Shown: positions 34,218-43,190, counted from the first letter of the stretch. The stretch is DNA of 64,000 nt from Pseudarthrobacter sp. SSS035 (GCF_023273875.1 NZ_CP096882.1:4712001-4776000); one strand, 5' to 3'. Notes: generated by a model not told the origin, from the letters alone. Numbers and translations are program-made.

Positions 34218-35309
34218 TTACTGAACGTCGACCCAGGAGTTCTTGCGGGCCGACGTCAGGACTGCCTCGGTGATTGCAGCCGCCCTGATACCGTCGGCAA
34301 ACGTTGGCATCCGTTCTTCGCGCCGGCCAACCACAGCGGCATAGACGTCCTTCACGAAGGCCGCGAAGCAGTCGTTGTACCCCTGGGGATGCCCGGGAGG
34401 GAGGTTCGGGAGGGCCGCGGCCTCAGCAGAAAGGAACGAAGGATCCCTCAGGACAGTTTGAATGCCTGACCGGCTACCAATCCAGAGGCTCTCGGGCTGT
34501 TCCTGGTCGAATGAAATGCCTGATTCCGTGCCGCTGATTTCAAACCACAGCCTATTTTTCCGTCCGGGGGAAACCTGGCTGATAACAACCGAGCCGACTG
34601 ATCCCTTGTCGGTCCTGAAGTTGACGCACGCGATGTCTTCCGTCGGCGTGTCGTCCCCCGCAGGATCGGCAGACGCCAGGTCCCGGGGCACTGTCTGGGT
34701 CATCGACTGCACTTCGGTCAGACGGTGCCCGCTGACCCACTCCACGAGGTCGCACCAATGCGATCCGATGTCAGCGAAGGCCCGTGATGTCCCACCCTGC
34801 GCCGCATCCACTCGCCAATTATCATCTGCCGGATCTGACAGCCAGTCTTGAAGGTATGAGCCGTGGATCAGCCGAACATCGCCGATTTCACCCGCGCGGG
34901 TCCTTGACCTGGCCTCGGCTACCAAGGGGTGGTATCGGTAAATAAAAGGAACGGCAGCGATGAGTCCGGAGCGGCTCGCGGTCTCTGTCATCCTTCTTGC
35001 ACCGGCAAGATCAATGCTGAGGGGCTTCTCGCAGACCACGTGCTTGCCTGCTCCCAATGCCTTCAAAGCAAACGCCTCATGCAGGTAGTTGGGGACGCAC
35101 AAGTGGACAACATCCACCCGTGCGTCCGCGAGCAGCTCCTCAACGGACATCGGCTGGCTTTCCGGCGACCAAGAATTCGCAGCTGCCCGGGCTGACTCCA
35201 AAGATGATCCGCTGATGCCCACAACACGGGCTCCGGAACGCCGGACGGCGTCGACGTGCACCCGTCCGATCATGCCCGTGCCGATGATCCCTACGCCCAA
35301 ACGCCTCAT
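34218..35309 (-). CDS. Gfo/Idh/MocA-family oxidoreductase (ThuA operon)
   Basis: NAD(P)-dependent dehydrogenase of 363 residues from ATG 35309. The Rossmann motif is VGIIGTGMIGRVHVDAVRR, the catalytic EKP motif is intact in HVVCEKPLSIDL, and the C-terminal domain shows GGTSRAFADIGSHWCDLVEW with the conserved Asp and His. An in-frame upstream start would add 19 residues of unlike composition. It is the first gene of the second sugar operon, facing the ROK regulator. With ThuA nearby it is a candidate ThuB-like enzyme oxidising position 3 of a sugar. Known ThuB-type pairs are the basis; the substrate here is inferred. Confidence 0.87.
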   Translation of the reverse strand: MRRLGVGIIGTGMIGRVHVDAVRRSGARVVGISGSSLESARAAANSWSPESQPMSVEELLADARVDVVHLCVPNYLHEAFALKALGAGKHVVCEKPLSIDLAGARRMTETASRSGLIAAVPFIYRYHPLVAEARSRTRAGEIGDVRLIHGSYLQDWLSDPADDNWRVDAAQGGTSRAFADIGSHWCDLVEWVSGHRLTEVQSMTQTVPRDLASADPAGDDTPTEDIACVNFRTDKGSVGSVVISQVSPGRKNRLWFEISGTESGISFDQEQPESLWIGSRSGIQTVLRDPSFLSAEAAALPNLPPGHPQGYNDCFAAFVKDVYAAVVGRREERMPTFADGIRAAAITEAVLTSARKNSWVDVQ

Positions 35310-35427
35310 ACAAATGCCCCTGCCGAAGATGTGAGATTTCTTACGTTTGATCCTAAGGCGAGACACTTAGGCCAGCAATAGGGAGAAGTTATGTTTTTTC
35401 TATCAAAAGATGTGCGAGAATGATCTT

Positions 35428-36669
35428 ATGAGCATCCTTAGAGAAGTTCCGGGGACCCGACGGACTGTTGCTGCCTCTAGCAGTGACCGGTTGTCCAGCG
35501 TGCTTCTGGAAGCAATCGCCCGTGCGCCGGGCTGCACCCGGAGTTTCCTGGTGGACGTGGCGGGGCTGTCACGCGGGACCGTTTCCCAGCGGTTGGACGG
35601 GCTGATCGATACCGGACTGATTGTTGAGGAAATCGGAGTTTCGACAGGTGGTAGGCCGGCGGGGCAACTCCGCCTGAACAGCGGAGCGGGCGTTCTATTG
35701 GCAGGCGACTTAGGCGGCACGCATTGTTCGGTGGCAGTCACGGACCTTTCCGCCTCTGTGTTGGCTTCCAGAACTTATGACATCCGCATCGCGGACGGAC
35801 CTGAGTCGATCCTGAGCGTGATGGACGCAGTATTTCAGGAGTTATTGATTGACGCGGGTAAGTCATCGGCCGATGTGCGCGCCATAGGCATTGGCGTTCC
35901 GGGTCCGGTGGATCATTCGACCGGCACTGTCGTTCGACCACCGATCATGCCGGGGTGGGACGGTTACGAGGTTCCTGCTTTTTTTTCCCAGCGTTACGCT
36001 GCGAAGACGCTCGTCGACAATGACGTCAATCTCGCAGCTTTGGGTGAGTATTGGGCTCGCGCCGAGCACGACAGACACGTTCTGTTTGTCAAAATCAGTA
36101 CAGGAATCGGCTGCGGCATCGTCAGCAACGGCAAGCTGCATAGAGGGGAACAGGGATCCGCCGGGGACATAGGGCACATCCAGGTGCCCGAAAGCGAAGG
36201 TGCGATCTGTTCCTGCGGAAATACCGGGTGCCTCGAAGCAGTGGCAGGAGGTGACGCTATGGCCCGAAAACTGAGACAGCTGGGAATAGCCGAAGCGCTG
36301 ACCAGCCGCGACGTCAGGCGCCTCGCCGCGGAAGGAAATATCTATGCTCGAAAAGAAGTGCGTGAAGCGTCCAAGAGTATTGGTAAAGTTCTGGCTGCGG
36401 CCGTCAGTTTCTATAATCCCAGTGCTATCGTGATCGGTGGCCCGTTCGCGGACTTGAATGAGGATTTTCTGGCCGGGATCCGATCCGCCATTTATCTGCG
36501 CGTACTGCCCCTGGCTACTCGCTCACTCCGTGTTGAGAGCAGCCAACAAAACGAAAGAGCCGGAATCCTCGGCGCCGCAGTTCTCGCCCTTCAATTCATT
36601 CTGTCCCCGGCCGGTGTGGAGTCTCTACTCAAGCTTTCCAACAGTGTATCCATCAGATCTGAAAACTAG
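35428..36669 (+). CDS. ROK-family transcriptional repressor (NagC/XylR type)
   Basis: Regulator of about 413 residues. The N-terminal winged helix is CTRSFLVDVAGLSRGTVSQRLDGLIDTGLI. The ROK domain has GDLGGTHCSVAV, VDNDVNLAALGEYW, KISTGIGCGIVSNG, and the zinc motif in GAICSCGNTGCLEAV. ATG 35428 is preferred over 35410; neither has a strong ribosome site. It is divergent from the Gfo/Idh gene across an AT-rich gap of 118 bases that should hold both promoters. It probably represses the ThuA operon until a sugar or sugar phosphate binds. Confidence 0.9.
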   Translation: MSILREVPGTRRTVAASSSDRLSSVLLEAIARAPGCTRSFLVDVAGLSRGTVSQRLDGLIDTGLIVEEIGVSTGGRPAGQLRLNSGAGVLLAGDLGGTHCSVAVTDLSASVLASRTYDIRIADGPESILSVMDAVFQELLIDAGKSSADVRAIGIGVPGPVDHSTGTVVRPPIMPGWDGYEVPAFFSQRYAAKTLVDNDVNLAALGEYWARAEHDRHVLFVKISTGIGCGIVSNGKLHRGEQGSAGDIGHIQVPESEGAICSCGNTGCLEAVAGGDAMARKLRQLGIAEALTSRDVRRLAAEGNIYARKEVREASKSIGKVLAAAVSFYNPSAIVIGGPFADLNEDFLAGIRSAIYLRVLPLATRSLRVESSQQNERAGILGAAVLALQFILSPAGVESLLKLSNSVSIRSEN

Positions 36670-36726
36670 CCGCGCCCGCGCCAAAAGTTAAGTCCGGAGT
36701 TCTGAGCGTTTCTCAAGGAGATCACC

Positions 36727-37728
36727 ATGTCCCGTCCGTACACCCTGTTCACCGGCCAGTGGGCCGACCTCCCCTTCGAGGAAGTCGCAAAACTGGCCTC
36801 CGGCTGGGGCTACGACGGCCTCGAAATCGCCGTGTCCGGCGACCACCTGGACGCCTGGCGCTGGGACGAACCCGGCTACGTCGAATCCAAACTCGCCGTG
36901 CTGGAGAAGTACAACCTGAAGGTCTGGGCCATCTCCAACCACCTCAAAGGCCAGGCCGTCTGCGATGACCCCATCGACTTCCGCCACGAGGCCATCGTCG
37001 GGTCCAAGGTCTGGGGCGACGGCGATCCCGAGGGCGTCCGCGCCCGCGCCGCCGAGGAAATGAAACACACCGCCCGGCTGGCCAAGGAACTCGGCGTGGA
37101 CACCGTCGTCGGATTTACCGGCTCCTCCATCTGGCAGTACGTGGCCATGTTCCCGCCCGTCCCCGCCGCGGTGATCGAGGCCGGCTACCAGGACTTCGCG
37201 GACCGCTGGAACCCCATCCTGGACGTCTTCGACGAATGCGGGGTCCGGTTCGCCCACGAAGTCCACCCCTCCGAGATCGCCTACGACTACTGGACCACCG
37301 TCCGCACCCTCGAAGCGATCGGCCACCGGCCCGCGTTCGGCCTGAACTGGGACCCGTCGCACTTCATGTGGCAGGGCATCGACCCTGTCTCGTTCATCTG
37401 GGACTTCAAGGACCGGATCTACCACGTCGACTGCAAGGACACCAAGCTCCGCCCCACCGGCCGTAACACCGTTATGGGCTCCCACCTGCCCTGGGGCGAC
37501 CCGCGGCGGGGCTGGGACTTCGTCTCCGCCGGCCGCGGCGACGTCCCCTGGGAATCATCCTTCCGCGCCCTTGCCGCGATCGGCTACACGGGCCCCATCT
37601 CGGTCGAATGGGAAGACGCCGGCATGGACCGGCTCCACGGCGCCCCCGAAGCCCTGGCAGCGCTGAAGAAGTTCGACTTCCCCGCCTCCCAGACCAGCTT
37701 CGACGCCGCCTTCAGCAGCAAGGATTAG
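36727..37728 (+). CDS. TIM-barrel sugar phosphate isomerase/epimerase
   Basis: Xylose isomerase-like protein of 333 residues with a strong AAGGAG eight bases before ATG. Metal-site motifs are VRFAHEVHPSEIAYD (Glu, His), FGLNWDPSHFMWQGID (Asp, His), IYHVDCKDTK and ISVEWEDAGMD (Glu). It is not closely similar to the isomerase at 29.0 kb. Family members act on free or oxidised sugars and polyols. It is followed 50 bases later by a large hairpin and the third YghZ-like reductase gene. A decayed second copy of its 3' half lies just beyond that reductase. Confidence 0.88.
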   Translation: MSRPYTLFTGQWADLPFEEVAKLASGWGYDGLEIAVSGDHLDAWRWDEPGYVESKLAVLEKYNLKVWAISNHLKGQAVCDDPIDFRHEAIVGSKVWGDGDPEGVRARAAEEMKHTARLAKELGVDTVVGFTGSSIWQYVAMFPPVPAAVIEAGYQDFADRWNPILDVFDECGVRFAHEVHPSEIAYDYWTTVRTLEAIGHRPAFGLNWDPSHFMWQGIDPVSFIWDFKDRIYHVDCKDTKLRPTGRNTVMGSHLPWGDPRRGWDFVSAGRGDVPWESSFRALAAIGYTGPISVEWEDAGMDRLHGAPEALAALKKFDFPASQTSFDAAFSSKD

Positions 37729-37776
37729 AACCGGCACAGCCCACGGTAACGCCGGAGGCATACCAACCCGACTTAT

Positions 37777-37806
37777 GACTGCGTCACGCTTGGGCGTGAC
37801 GCAGTC
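37777..37806 (+). other. perfect 13-bp stem-loop directly before the reductase ribosome site
   Basis: GACTGCGTCACGC at 37777-37789 and its exact complement GCGTGACGCAGTC at 37794-37806 enclose the loop TTGG. The next bases, AGGAAGAGAAAG, are the ribosome site for ATG 37820. There is no T-run, so a simple intrinsic terminator is unlikely. An mRNA-stability element, processing site or protein operator (a 13-bp palindrome in DNA form) are the main options. Confidence 0.8.
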
Positions 37807-37819
37807 AGGAAGAGAAAGA

Positions 37820-38875
37820 ATGACAATGACTTATTCGACTGCGGAAAACCGCTACGAAACCATGCCCTACCGCCGCGTCGGACGCAGCGGACTCAAACTC
37901 CCCGCCATCTCGCTGGGCCTTTGGCACAACTTCGGCGACGACAAGCGGTTTGATGAGCAGCGCGCTATCCTGCGCCGTGCCTTCGATCTTGGCGTTAATC
38001 ATTTCGACCTGGCCAACAACTACGGCCCGCCGGATGGATCGGCGGAGACCAACTTCGGGCGCCATCTGAAGGAAGACTTCAAGCCCTATCGCGACGAGCT
38101 CGTGATCTCCACCAAGGCCGGCTACTACATGTGGCCCGGCCCGTACGGCGAGTGGGGATCCCGCAAGTACCTGATCTCCAGCCTGGACCAGTCGCTGGAA
38201 CGCATGGGCCTGGACTACGTGGACATCTTCTACAGCCACCGCCCGGACCCTGAGACTCCCCTTGAAGAGACCATGGGGGCGCTGGACTACGCGGTCCGTT
38301 CCGGCAAGGCACTGTACGCCGGTATTTCCTCGTACACTCCGGAGCAAACCATCGAAGCAGCCCGGATCCTCAAGGAACTCGGCACGCCGCTGCTCATCCA
38401 CCAGCCCAGCTACTCCATGCTGAACCGCTGGACCGAGAACGGTTCGCCGAACCTCTATGAAGCACTGGAACAGGTCGGCGCCGGCTCCATCGCGTTCTCA
38501 CCGCTCGCCCAAGGGATGCTGACCAACCGCTACCTCAACGGTGTACCGTCCGATTCCCGGGCCGCCAAGGAACGGTTCCTCTCCGAATCCGCGCTGACTG
38601 AGCACAAACTGGATCGCGTGCGAAACCTCAACGCTATCGCCGAAGGTCGCGGGCAGACGCTCGCGCAGATGGCCATCGCCTGGATCCTGCGCGACCAGCC
38701 GAAGGGCTCGTCGGTTACCTCGGCACTGGTCGGGGCGTCCAGCGTTGCCCAGCTCGAGGACACCCTCAGCGCCATCAACAACCTGAAGTTCACCACGGAG
38801 GAACTGACGGCCATCGACGAATTCGCCGTCGAATCAGACATCAACCTGCGGCCCAAGGGTAGCCTGCGCCGATGA
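37820..38875 (+). CDS. YghZ-like aldo/keto reductase, paralogue C
   Basis: Reductase of 351 residues from ATG 37820, chosen because AGGAAGAG precedes it and conservation starts with YETMPYRRVGRSGLKLPA. Active-site blocks are HFDLANNYGPPDGSAE, STKAGYYMWPGPYGEWGS and DIFYSHRPDPETPLEETMGAL. It is more diverged from paralogues A and B than they are from each other, and it has the fuller C-terminus NLRPKGSLRR of typical YghZ proteins. The tyrosine-tryptophan stretch after STKAGY matches the enterobacterial enzyme. It is coupled to the upstream isomerase, with the hairpin between them. Confidence 0.9.
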   Translation: MTMTYSTAENRYETMPYRRVGRSGLKLPAISLGLWHNFGDDKRFDEQRAILRRAFDLGVNHFDLANNYGPPDGSAETNFGRHLKEDFKPYRDELVISTKAGYYMWPGPYGEWGSRKYLISSLDQSLERMGLDYVDIFYSHRPDPETPLEETMGALDYAVRSGKALYAGISSYTPEQTIEAARILKELGTPLLIHQPSYSMLNRWTENGSPNLYEALEQVGAGSIAFSPLAQGMLTNRYLNGVPSDSRAAKERFLSESALTEHKLDRVRNLNAIAEGRGQTLAQMAIAWILRDQPKGSSVTSALVGASSVAQLEDTLSAINNLKFTTEELTAIDEFAVESDINLRPKGSLRR

Positions 38876-38912
38876 CCCTTCAGTGACGTGCGGGAACGTC
38901 ACCGAGGCCCGG

Positions 38913-39438
38913 CCATCAGGACGTCACACACCGCTGGAACCCCATCCTGGACGTCTTTCGACGAATGTGGCGTCCGCTTCGTCCATGAAGTCCACCCGAG
39001 TGAGATCGCCAACGACTGCTGGACCGTGCGCACTCTGGACGGGATCGGCCACCGCGAAGCGTTCGGACCGAACTGGGACCCTCGCACATGATGTGGCAGG
39101 GCATTGACCCTGTGTCTATTTTCTGGGACTGCAAGGACACCAAGCTCCGCCCCACCGGCCGCAACACCGTCCTGGGATCCCACCTGCCCTTGGCGACCCA
39201 CGCCGCGGACCGGACTTCGTCTCCGCCGAACGCGGCGACGTGCCCTGGGAAGCATCCTTCCGCGCCTTATCCGCCATCGGCTTCGACGGCCCCATCAGCA
39301 TCGAATGGGCAGACGCCGGCATGGAGCGCCTCCACGGCGCCCCCGAAGCCCTCGCCCGACGCACTCGTCGCCCTGAAAAAGTATGACTACCCCGCGTCGC
39401 AAACCAGCTTCAACGCCGCCTTCAGCAGCAAGGAATGA
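38913..39438 (+). pseudogene. decayed partial copy of the 36.7-kb isomerase gene
   Basis: Read across frameshifts, the segment gives WNPILDVF, DECGVRFVHEVHPSEIAND, GIGHREAFGPNWDP, MMWQGIDPVSIFWD, CKDTKLRPTGRNTVLGSHLP and finally KKYDYPASQTSFNAAFSSKE. These follow the intact isomerase from about residue 155 to its end in the same order. A block of about nine residues (FKDRIYHVD) is lost and several single-base indels are present. The first half of the gene is missing. The copy is on the same strand, 1.2 kb downstream of the original, with the reductase between, suggesting an old tandem duplication of the isomerase/reductase unit. Confidence 0.88.
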
Positions 39439-39447
39439 GTTCTCAAT

Positions 39448-40590
39448 CTATGGGCGGGCCGGAATGGTTGCGAGTTCCAGCCGGAGTCCGGAGAGTGCTT
39501 CCCTGGTGGCCTGACGCGCGTATGTGGCGGCTTCGGTGAACCCCGCCCCCAGCGAAGGGGCCGTGTTCTGAATACTTTCGAAGGCCACGACTCCGTGACC
39601 GGCCAGTTCCTCGGCGGTAAGCAGAATGCGCCCGGCGATGGCCACGACGGGTATCCCCCGATCATGACTCCGGTCGGCCACGCCCAACGGCGCCTTGCCA
39701 AAGCGCGATTGTTCATCCAGTGAGCCTTCTCCTGTCAGCACTAGGTCTGCCGATTCGATGGCAGCTTGGAGATCGAGCAGTTCGGCCACGAGGTCAAATC
39801 CGCGTTCGAGAGTTGCTCCGGTCAACGCCAGAAAGGCAGCGGGGAATCCACCGGCAGCACCGGCCCCGGGTGATTGAACATCCACGCCAGTCGCGGCCCG
39901 CAAAAGAGCAGACCAATGCCGCAGCCCCGCATCGAGGTCGTTGCGAACTTGTGAGTCGGCCCCCTTCTGGGCGCCGAAGACGTGGGCGGCTCCGTCAGGC
40001 CCGTGCAGTGGATTATTCACGTCTACGGCCAAGCGGATCGGTGTATGGCGTAGCCGGGGGTCGATCCCGGCAATCACGATTGACGCGCCCGAGCCAAGAT
40101 GGGCCCCTCCCATCGGAATGTCCTTGCCATGTATGTCCAGCACACGCAAGCCCAGGGCGCGGAGTGCCCCGGACCCACCGTCAGTCATTGCCGATCCACC
40201 CAACCCAACCACTATCTCGGTTGCCCCTGAGTTGAGTGCCTCCAGTATCAATTCACCTGTGCCGAAGCTATGAGAATCACCGGCAGACTTCGGGGTCGGA
40301 TCTACATGGGCCAGACCGCTCGCAAGGGCCGATTCGATCACGGCGATTCCGTCGCACATGGCCCATTCCGCTGCTACCGGCTCGCCCATTGGGTTCTGCA
40401 CCACCGAACGGCATCTAATGCCGCCACGCATCAGAACAGCGTCCAGCGTCCCTTCGCCGCCGTCCGCAACGGGCAGCAACCTCAGGTCGGCCTCCGGCAA
40501 GATATCCTTGACACCGGCAGCCATCGCATTCGCTGCCTCACTTCCGGAAAGGGAGCCTTTGAACTTGTCGGGGGCAACGAGTACGCGCAC
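39448..40590 (-). CDS. glycerate kinase (GlxK/GarK family)
   Basis: Protein of 380 residues that phosphorylates glycerate, feeding it to glycolysis. The N-terminus MRVLVAPDKFKGSLSGSEAANAMAAG is diagnostic, followed by LPVADGGEGTLDA, VVGLGGSAMTDGGSGALRALG, FGAQKGA and LVLTGEGSLDEQS. All family blocks are present and the length is normal. It could dispose of glycerate made by oxidation of glyceraldehyde or from sugar acids, which links it to the reductase and aldolase genes in the window. It is convergent with the isomerase pseudogene and lies 113 bases downstream of an AraC gene on the same strand. Confidence 0.93.
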   Translation of the reverse strand: MRVLVAPDKFKGSLSGSEAANAMAAGVKDILPEADLRLLPVADGGEGTLDAVLMRGGIRCRSVVQNPMGEPVAAEWAMCDGIAVIESALASGLAHVDPTPKSAGDSHSFGTGELILEALNSGATEIVVGLGGSAMTDGGSGALRALGLRVLDIHGKDIPMGGAHLGSGASIVIAGIDPRLRHTPIRLAVDVNNPLHGPDGAAHVFGAQKGADSQVRNDLDAGLRHWSALLRAATGVDVQSPGAGAAGGFPAAFLALTGATLERGFDLVAELLDLQAAIESADLVLTGEGSLDEQSRFGKAPLGVADRSHDRGIPVVAIAGRILLTAEELAGHGVVAFESIQNTAPSLGAGFTEAATYARQATREALSGLRLELATIPARP

Positions 40591-40703
40591 TACGGGTTCC
40601 TAACTGGTCGGTCCTTGCAGTCAAGCTGCACTGGTGTTTGTTGCCGCGTGCGGATCGGTACGCACGCAGGGGATGCGAGTCGCGATTATGTGATTCGCCA
40701 AGG

Positions 40704-41534
40704 TCAAAAGTGGAAGCTGCGCCGATAGTCCCGGGGTGAAGAATTCCTAATTTCGCGGAAGCGCCGATTAAAGTTGGAGAGATTCTCGAATCCGCAGTCT
40801 GCGGCTACGCTGGCGATGCTCTGGTTTGTGTCCCGCAGCAGGCGGCAAGCAGCGTTCACGCGGATGAGATTCAGGTATCGGATAATGGTGGATCCTGTGG
40901 ATCGGCGGAACAGTCGGTTCGCCGCGCTTGGCGAGAGATGTCCGGCCGCCGCTATGTCCTCGAGTGTGAGCTTTCGGTAGTAGTCAGACTGCATGAGCCC
41001 GATCATTCCGGAAATTCGTTCTGCGGCGGCTCGGCTGATCGCGGGAGAACCGTGATCGCTGGCCAGTTGCTTCGCGTCAGCCCGGGACAGGTCAACCAGC
41101 AGTCCCAGCAGGGCAATCGTACGTTCCGCTGGCGCCAATTGCTCAAGCTGTACCAGCGATATGCCGGTGTTGCTGAAACTAAGGCCCCGGCTCGCGCGGT
41201 CCAGCATAACGGCGGCCGCGGTAAACTCCGGACCTTCAAAGAAGCCCGGCCCAAGAAAGTCTCGTCGAAACTGAACAACAATAGCCTCGTGAACGGCTGA
41301 GCCGGGCTCCGAGACGTAGGTATGTGGCAGATCGGGACCGATCAAAGTCAGGTCACCGGGCTCGTACGCCTCGACGGAGTCCCCGACGATCCTCGTCCCA
41401 GCCCCCTGGCAGATATAAGTGAGTTCCAGCTCCGGATGAAAATGCCACCCAGCCTCAAACCGTTGGACATGAATCCTCTGTATACGCCAGCTCAATGAGG
41501 AGGACTGAACAATGTGCTCATACGAAGCGAGCAA
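40704..41534 (-). CDS. AraC-family regulator with N-terminal cupin
   Basis: Regulator of 276 residues from a TTG with GGAG before it. The cupin part has WHFHPELELTYICQGAGTRIVGDSVEAYEPGDLTLIGPDLPHTYVS. The C-terminal double helix-turn-helix ends LRDTNQSIASVAADCGFENLSNFNRRFREIRNSSPRDYRR. It is closely related to the regulator at 62845-63741 but is not paired with a dioxygenase gene. Its target may be the glycerate kinase downstream. The cupin implies a small-molecule ligand. Confidence 0.9.
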   Translation of the reverse strand: MLASYEHIVQSSSLSWRIQRIHVQRFEAGWHFHPELELTYICQGAGTRIVGDSVEAYEPGDLTLIGPDLPHTYVSEPGSAVHEAIVVQFRRDFLGPGFFEGPEFTAAAVMLDRASRGLSFSNTGISLVQLEQLAPAERTIALLGLLVDLSRADAKQLASDHGSPAISRAAAERISGMIGLMQSDYYRKLTLEDIAAAGHLSPSAANRLFRRSTGSTIIRYLNLIRVNAACRLLRDTNQSIASVAADCGFENLSNFNRRFREIRNSSPRDYRRSFHF

Positions 41535-42079
41535 TTCCAGACTCCAATCCTCAGGCCACCTGGCCAGGTCTCGTATTTACACATGCGGCGTCTGAGCAAC
41601 TACCGAAAGAGCATCCGGGAGTATGGAACGGGGCCGCAGGTCGGGTGAATCCATGTGACCGCGATCCTCGGCCCGCCATCGAGTCCTATCCACACGGCCT
41701 GGCGAGCCTGCTGGGCAGGCAAGGTGACCAAGCGCCGAGAAACGGTCGCCATGGCATCAAGAATTTACCTATCAGGTAGTGAGCATTAATTTCAAGCATA
41801 AGCCATAGATGTTTTGCTTGCAATAGGCTTAAGTTTTAGCACTTCTGGCCTTAGTGGGCTCCAAGGGAGACGGAAACCACGAGAGGCATCGCCGTTCGGG
41901 TAGGGCGGCGCGCCGAAGGGGCCCCTTGGCATCTGGCCCTGAGCTGGCCCGGTTGTCTCGTATTGAGTCATAGCGTGTGATCGGCATGGTGGGCCATTGT
42001 TCGGTCGTGGAGTCCCACATTTTCGCTCATTGCCTGAGCCGTGCGAGGCGGTGATGCTGCAACGCTTACAGGCGAAAAA
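41535..42079 (+). other. 545-base intergenic region, partly AT-rich
   Basis: No convincing gene on either strand. Bases 41775-41850 form an AT-rich island with imperfect arms (CATAAGCC and GGCTTAAG) that could hold the AraC promoter or a lost insertion end. The remainder is GC-rich with short, unrecognised frames. Confidence 0.4.
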
Positions 42080-42988
42080 CTATGTGATTCTGGTGCTGGT
42101 CGCCGCAGTCCATACAGGCAACAAACCGGAGTCCGTCAGAGGCTGCAGCGGATCTTTTCCACGCGAGTCTCTCCGGTACCGACGAGGGGGGATCCCGTAC
42201 GTTCCGGAAAACCGTCTCGAGAAGTGGTACGGGTTGCTGTAGCCGGCCTGATGCGCTATCTCCTCGATCCGGTACGTGCTGCGCTGCAGTGCAATGGCCG
42301 CCTGGCCCAAACGCACACGCTCGAGGGCAGTAATCGGTCCCACCCTGAACTCGTCGCGAAACTCCCTGGACAGATGCCCGACGCTTACCCCCGCGGCTGT
42401 GGCTAGTTCCTGGAGCGAAATGATTCGGACCCCTTCGGTCTGCCAGGTCATGCCCACAAAGTCGAGTGCCTGCTGGATCCGCGGGCCCGCAATCCGCGGG
42501 CCCGCGGATTCTAAGGGCCCCCGGAGGTAGATGTCGACCAGAAGCTCAACGATTTCATCGCTTCTGCTGCGCGACTCCTCACTGTTCATTCTCGCGAGCG
42601 TCAGGAGATACGAACACATCCCGGCCAGCGGATCGTCGGCGCTGAACCTGCGCATAAGGGGCCATTCTGTCGGCGGAGGGGCATCTGCTGACGGCTCGAT
42701 ATCCAAGTGGATGAATGCGTGAGTCGTAGGGGTATGCTCGTCCCATCGATACGATTCGATCGTGCCCGGGCGTGCCAGCGCCAACGTCCCTGGAGCGACG
42801 ATGTTGTCGTGGCGTCTGGTAATGCCCGCTGAGACGTCCGGCTCGTCGACGGTCCATCGCGCGGAACCAGTCAGCAGCCATACCAGCTCATAGCTTTGCA
42901 GGCGTCGCGGGCCAAGGGTGGCTGCCGGAGCATAGCCCGCCGTGCGCGCCGCAGAAGCCGGGTGGACTCTCAGTCGTGAGAACGTCAT
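42080..42988 (-). CDS. AraC-family regulator, divergent from a PhyH-type dioxygenase
   Basis: Regulator of 302 residues from ATG 42988. The N-domain includes SYELVWLLTGSARWTVDEPD and LALARPGTIESYRWDE. The C-terminal helix-turn-helix pair is SLQELATAAGVSVGHLSREFRDEFRVGPITALERVRL, then YRIEEIAHQAGYSNPYHFSRRFSGTYGIPPRRYRR. A 15-bp tandem duplication at 42476-42505 gives AGPRIAGPRI in the linker. The frame extends upstream without family similarity. It shares a 263-base intergenic region with the dioxygenase at 43252, which it probably controls. Two other AraC/PhyH pairs of the same layout are at 49-51 kb and 63-64 kb. Confidence 0.88.
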   Translation of the reverse strand: MTFSRLRVHPASAARTAGYAPAATLGPRRLQSYELVWLLTGSARWTVDEPDVSAGITRRHDNIVAPGTLALARPGTIESYRWDEHTPTTHAFIHLDIEPSADAPPPTEWPLMRRFSADDPLAGMCSYLLTLARMNSEESRSRSDEIVELLVDIYLRGPLESAGPRIAGPRIQQALDFVGMTWQTEGVRIISLQELATAAGVSVGHLSREFRDEFRVGPITALERVRLGQAAIALQRSTYRIEEIAHQAGYSNPYHFSRRFSGTYGIPPRRYRRDSRGKDPLQPLTDSGLLPVWTAATSTRIT

Positions 42989-43190
42989 GCCCAAACAATC
43001 TACCCGGCGGATCCCGCGATAACACCCCTGCTGCCCGAACGTCCGACACGGATGCAGCCGCACGAGCATAGTCAGGGCATCCAACGGCACCGGCGGGGAT
43101 GGCATGGGGCTCTGGGATCTTGGTCGGACAAGAAGCTCCCTGCGGCAATCGCCGCGCCAAATCACTGAGGATTCAACCGGCCGGCGATTT

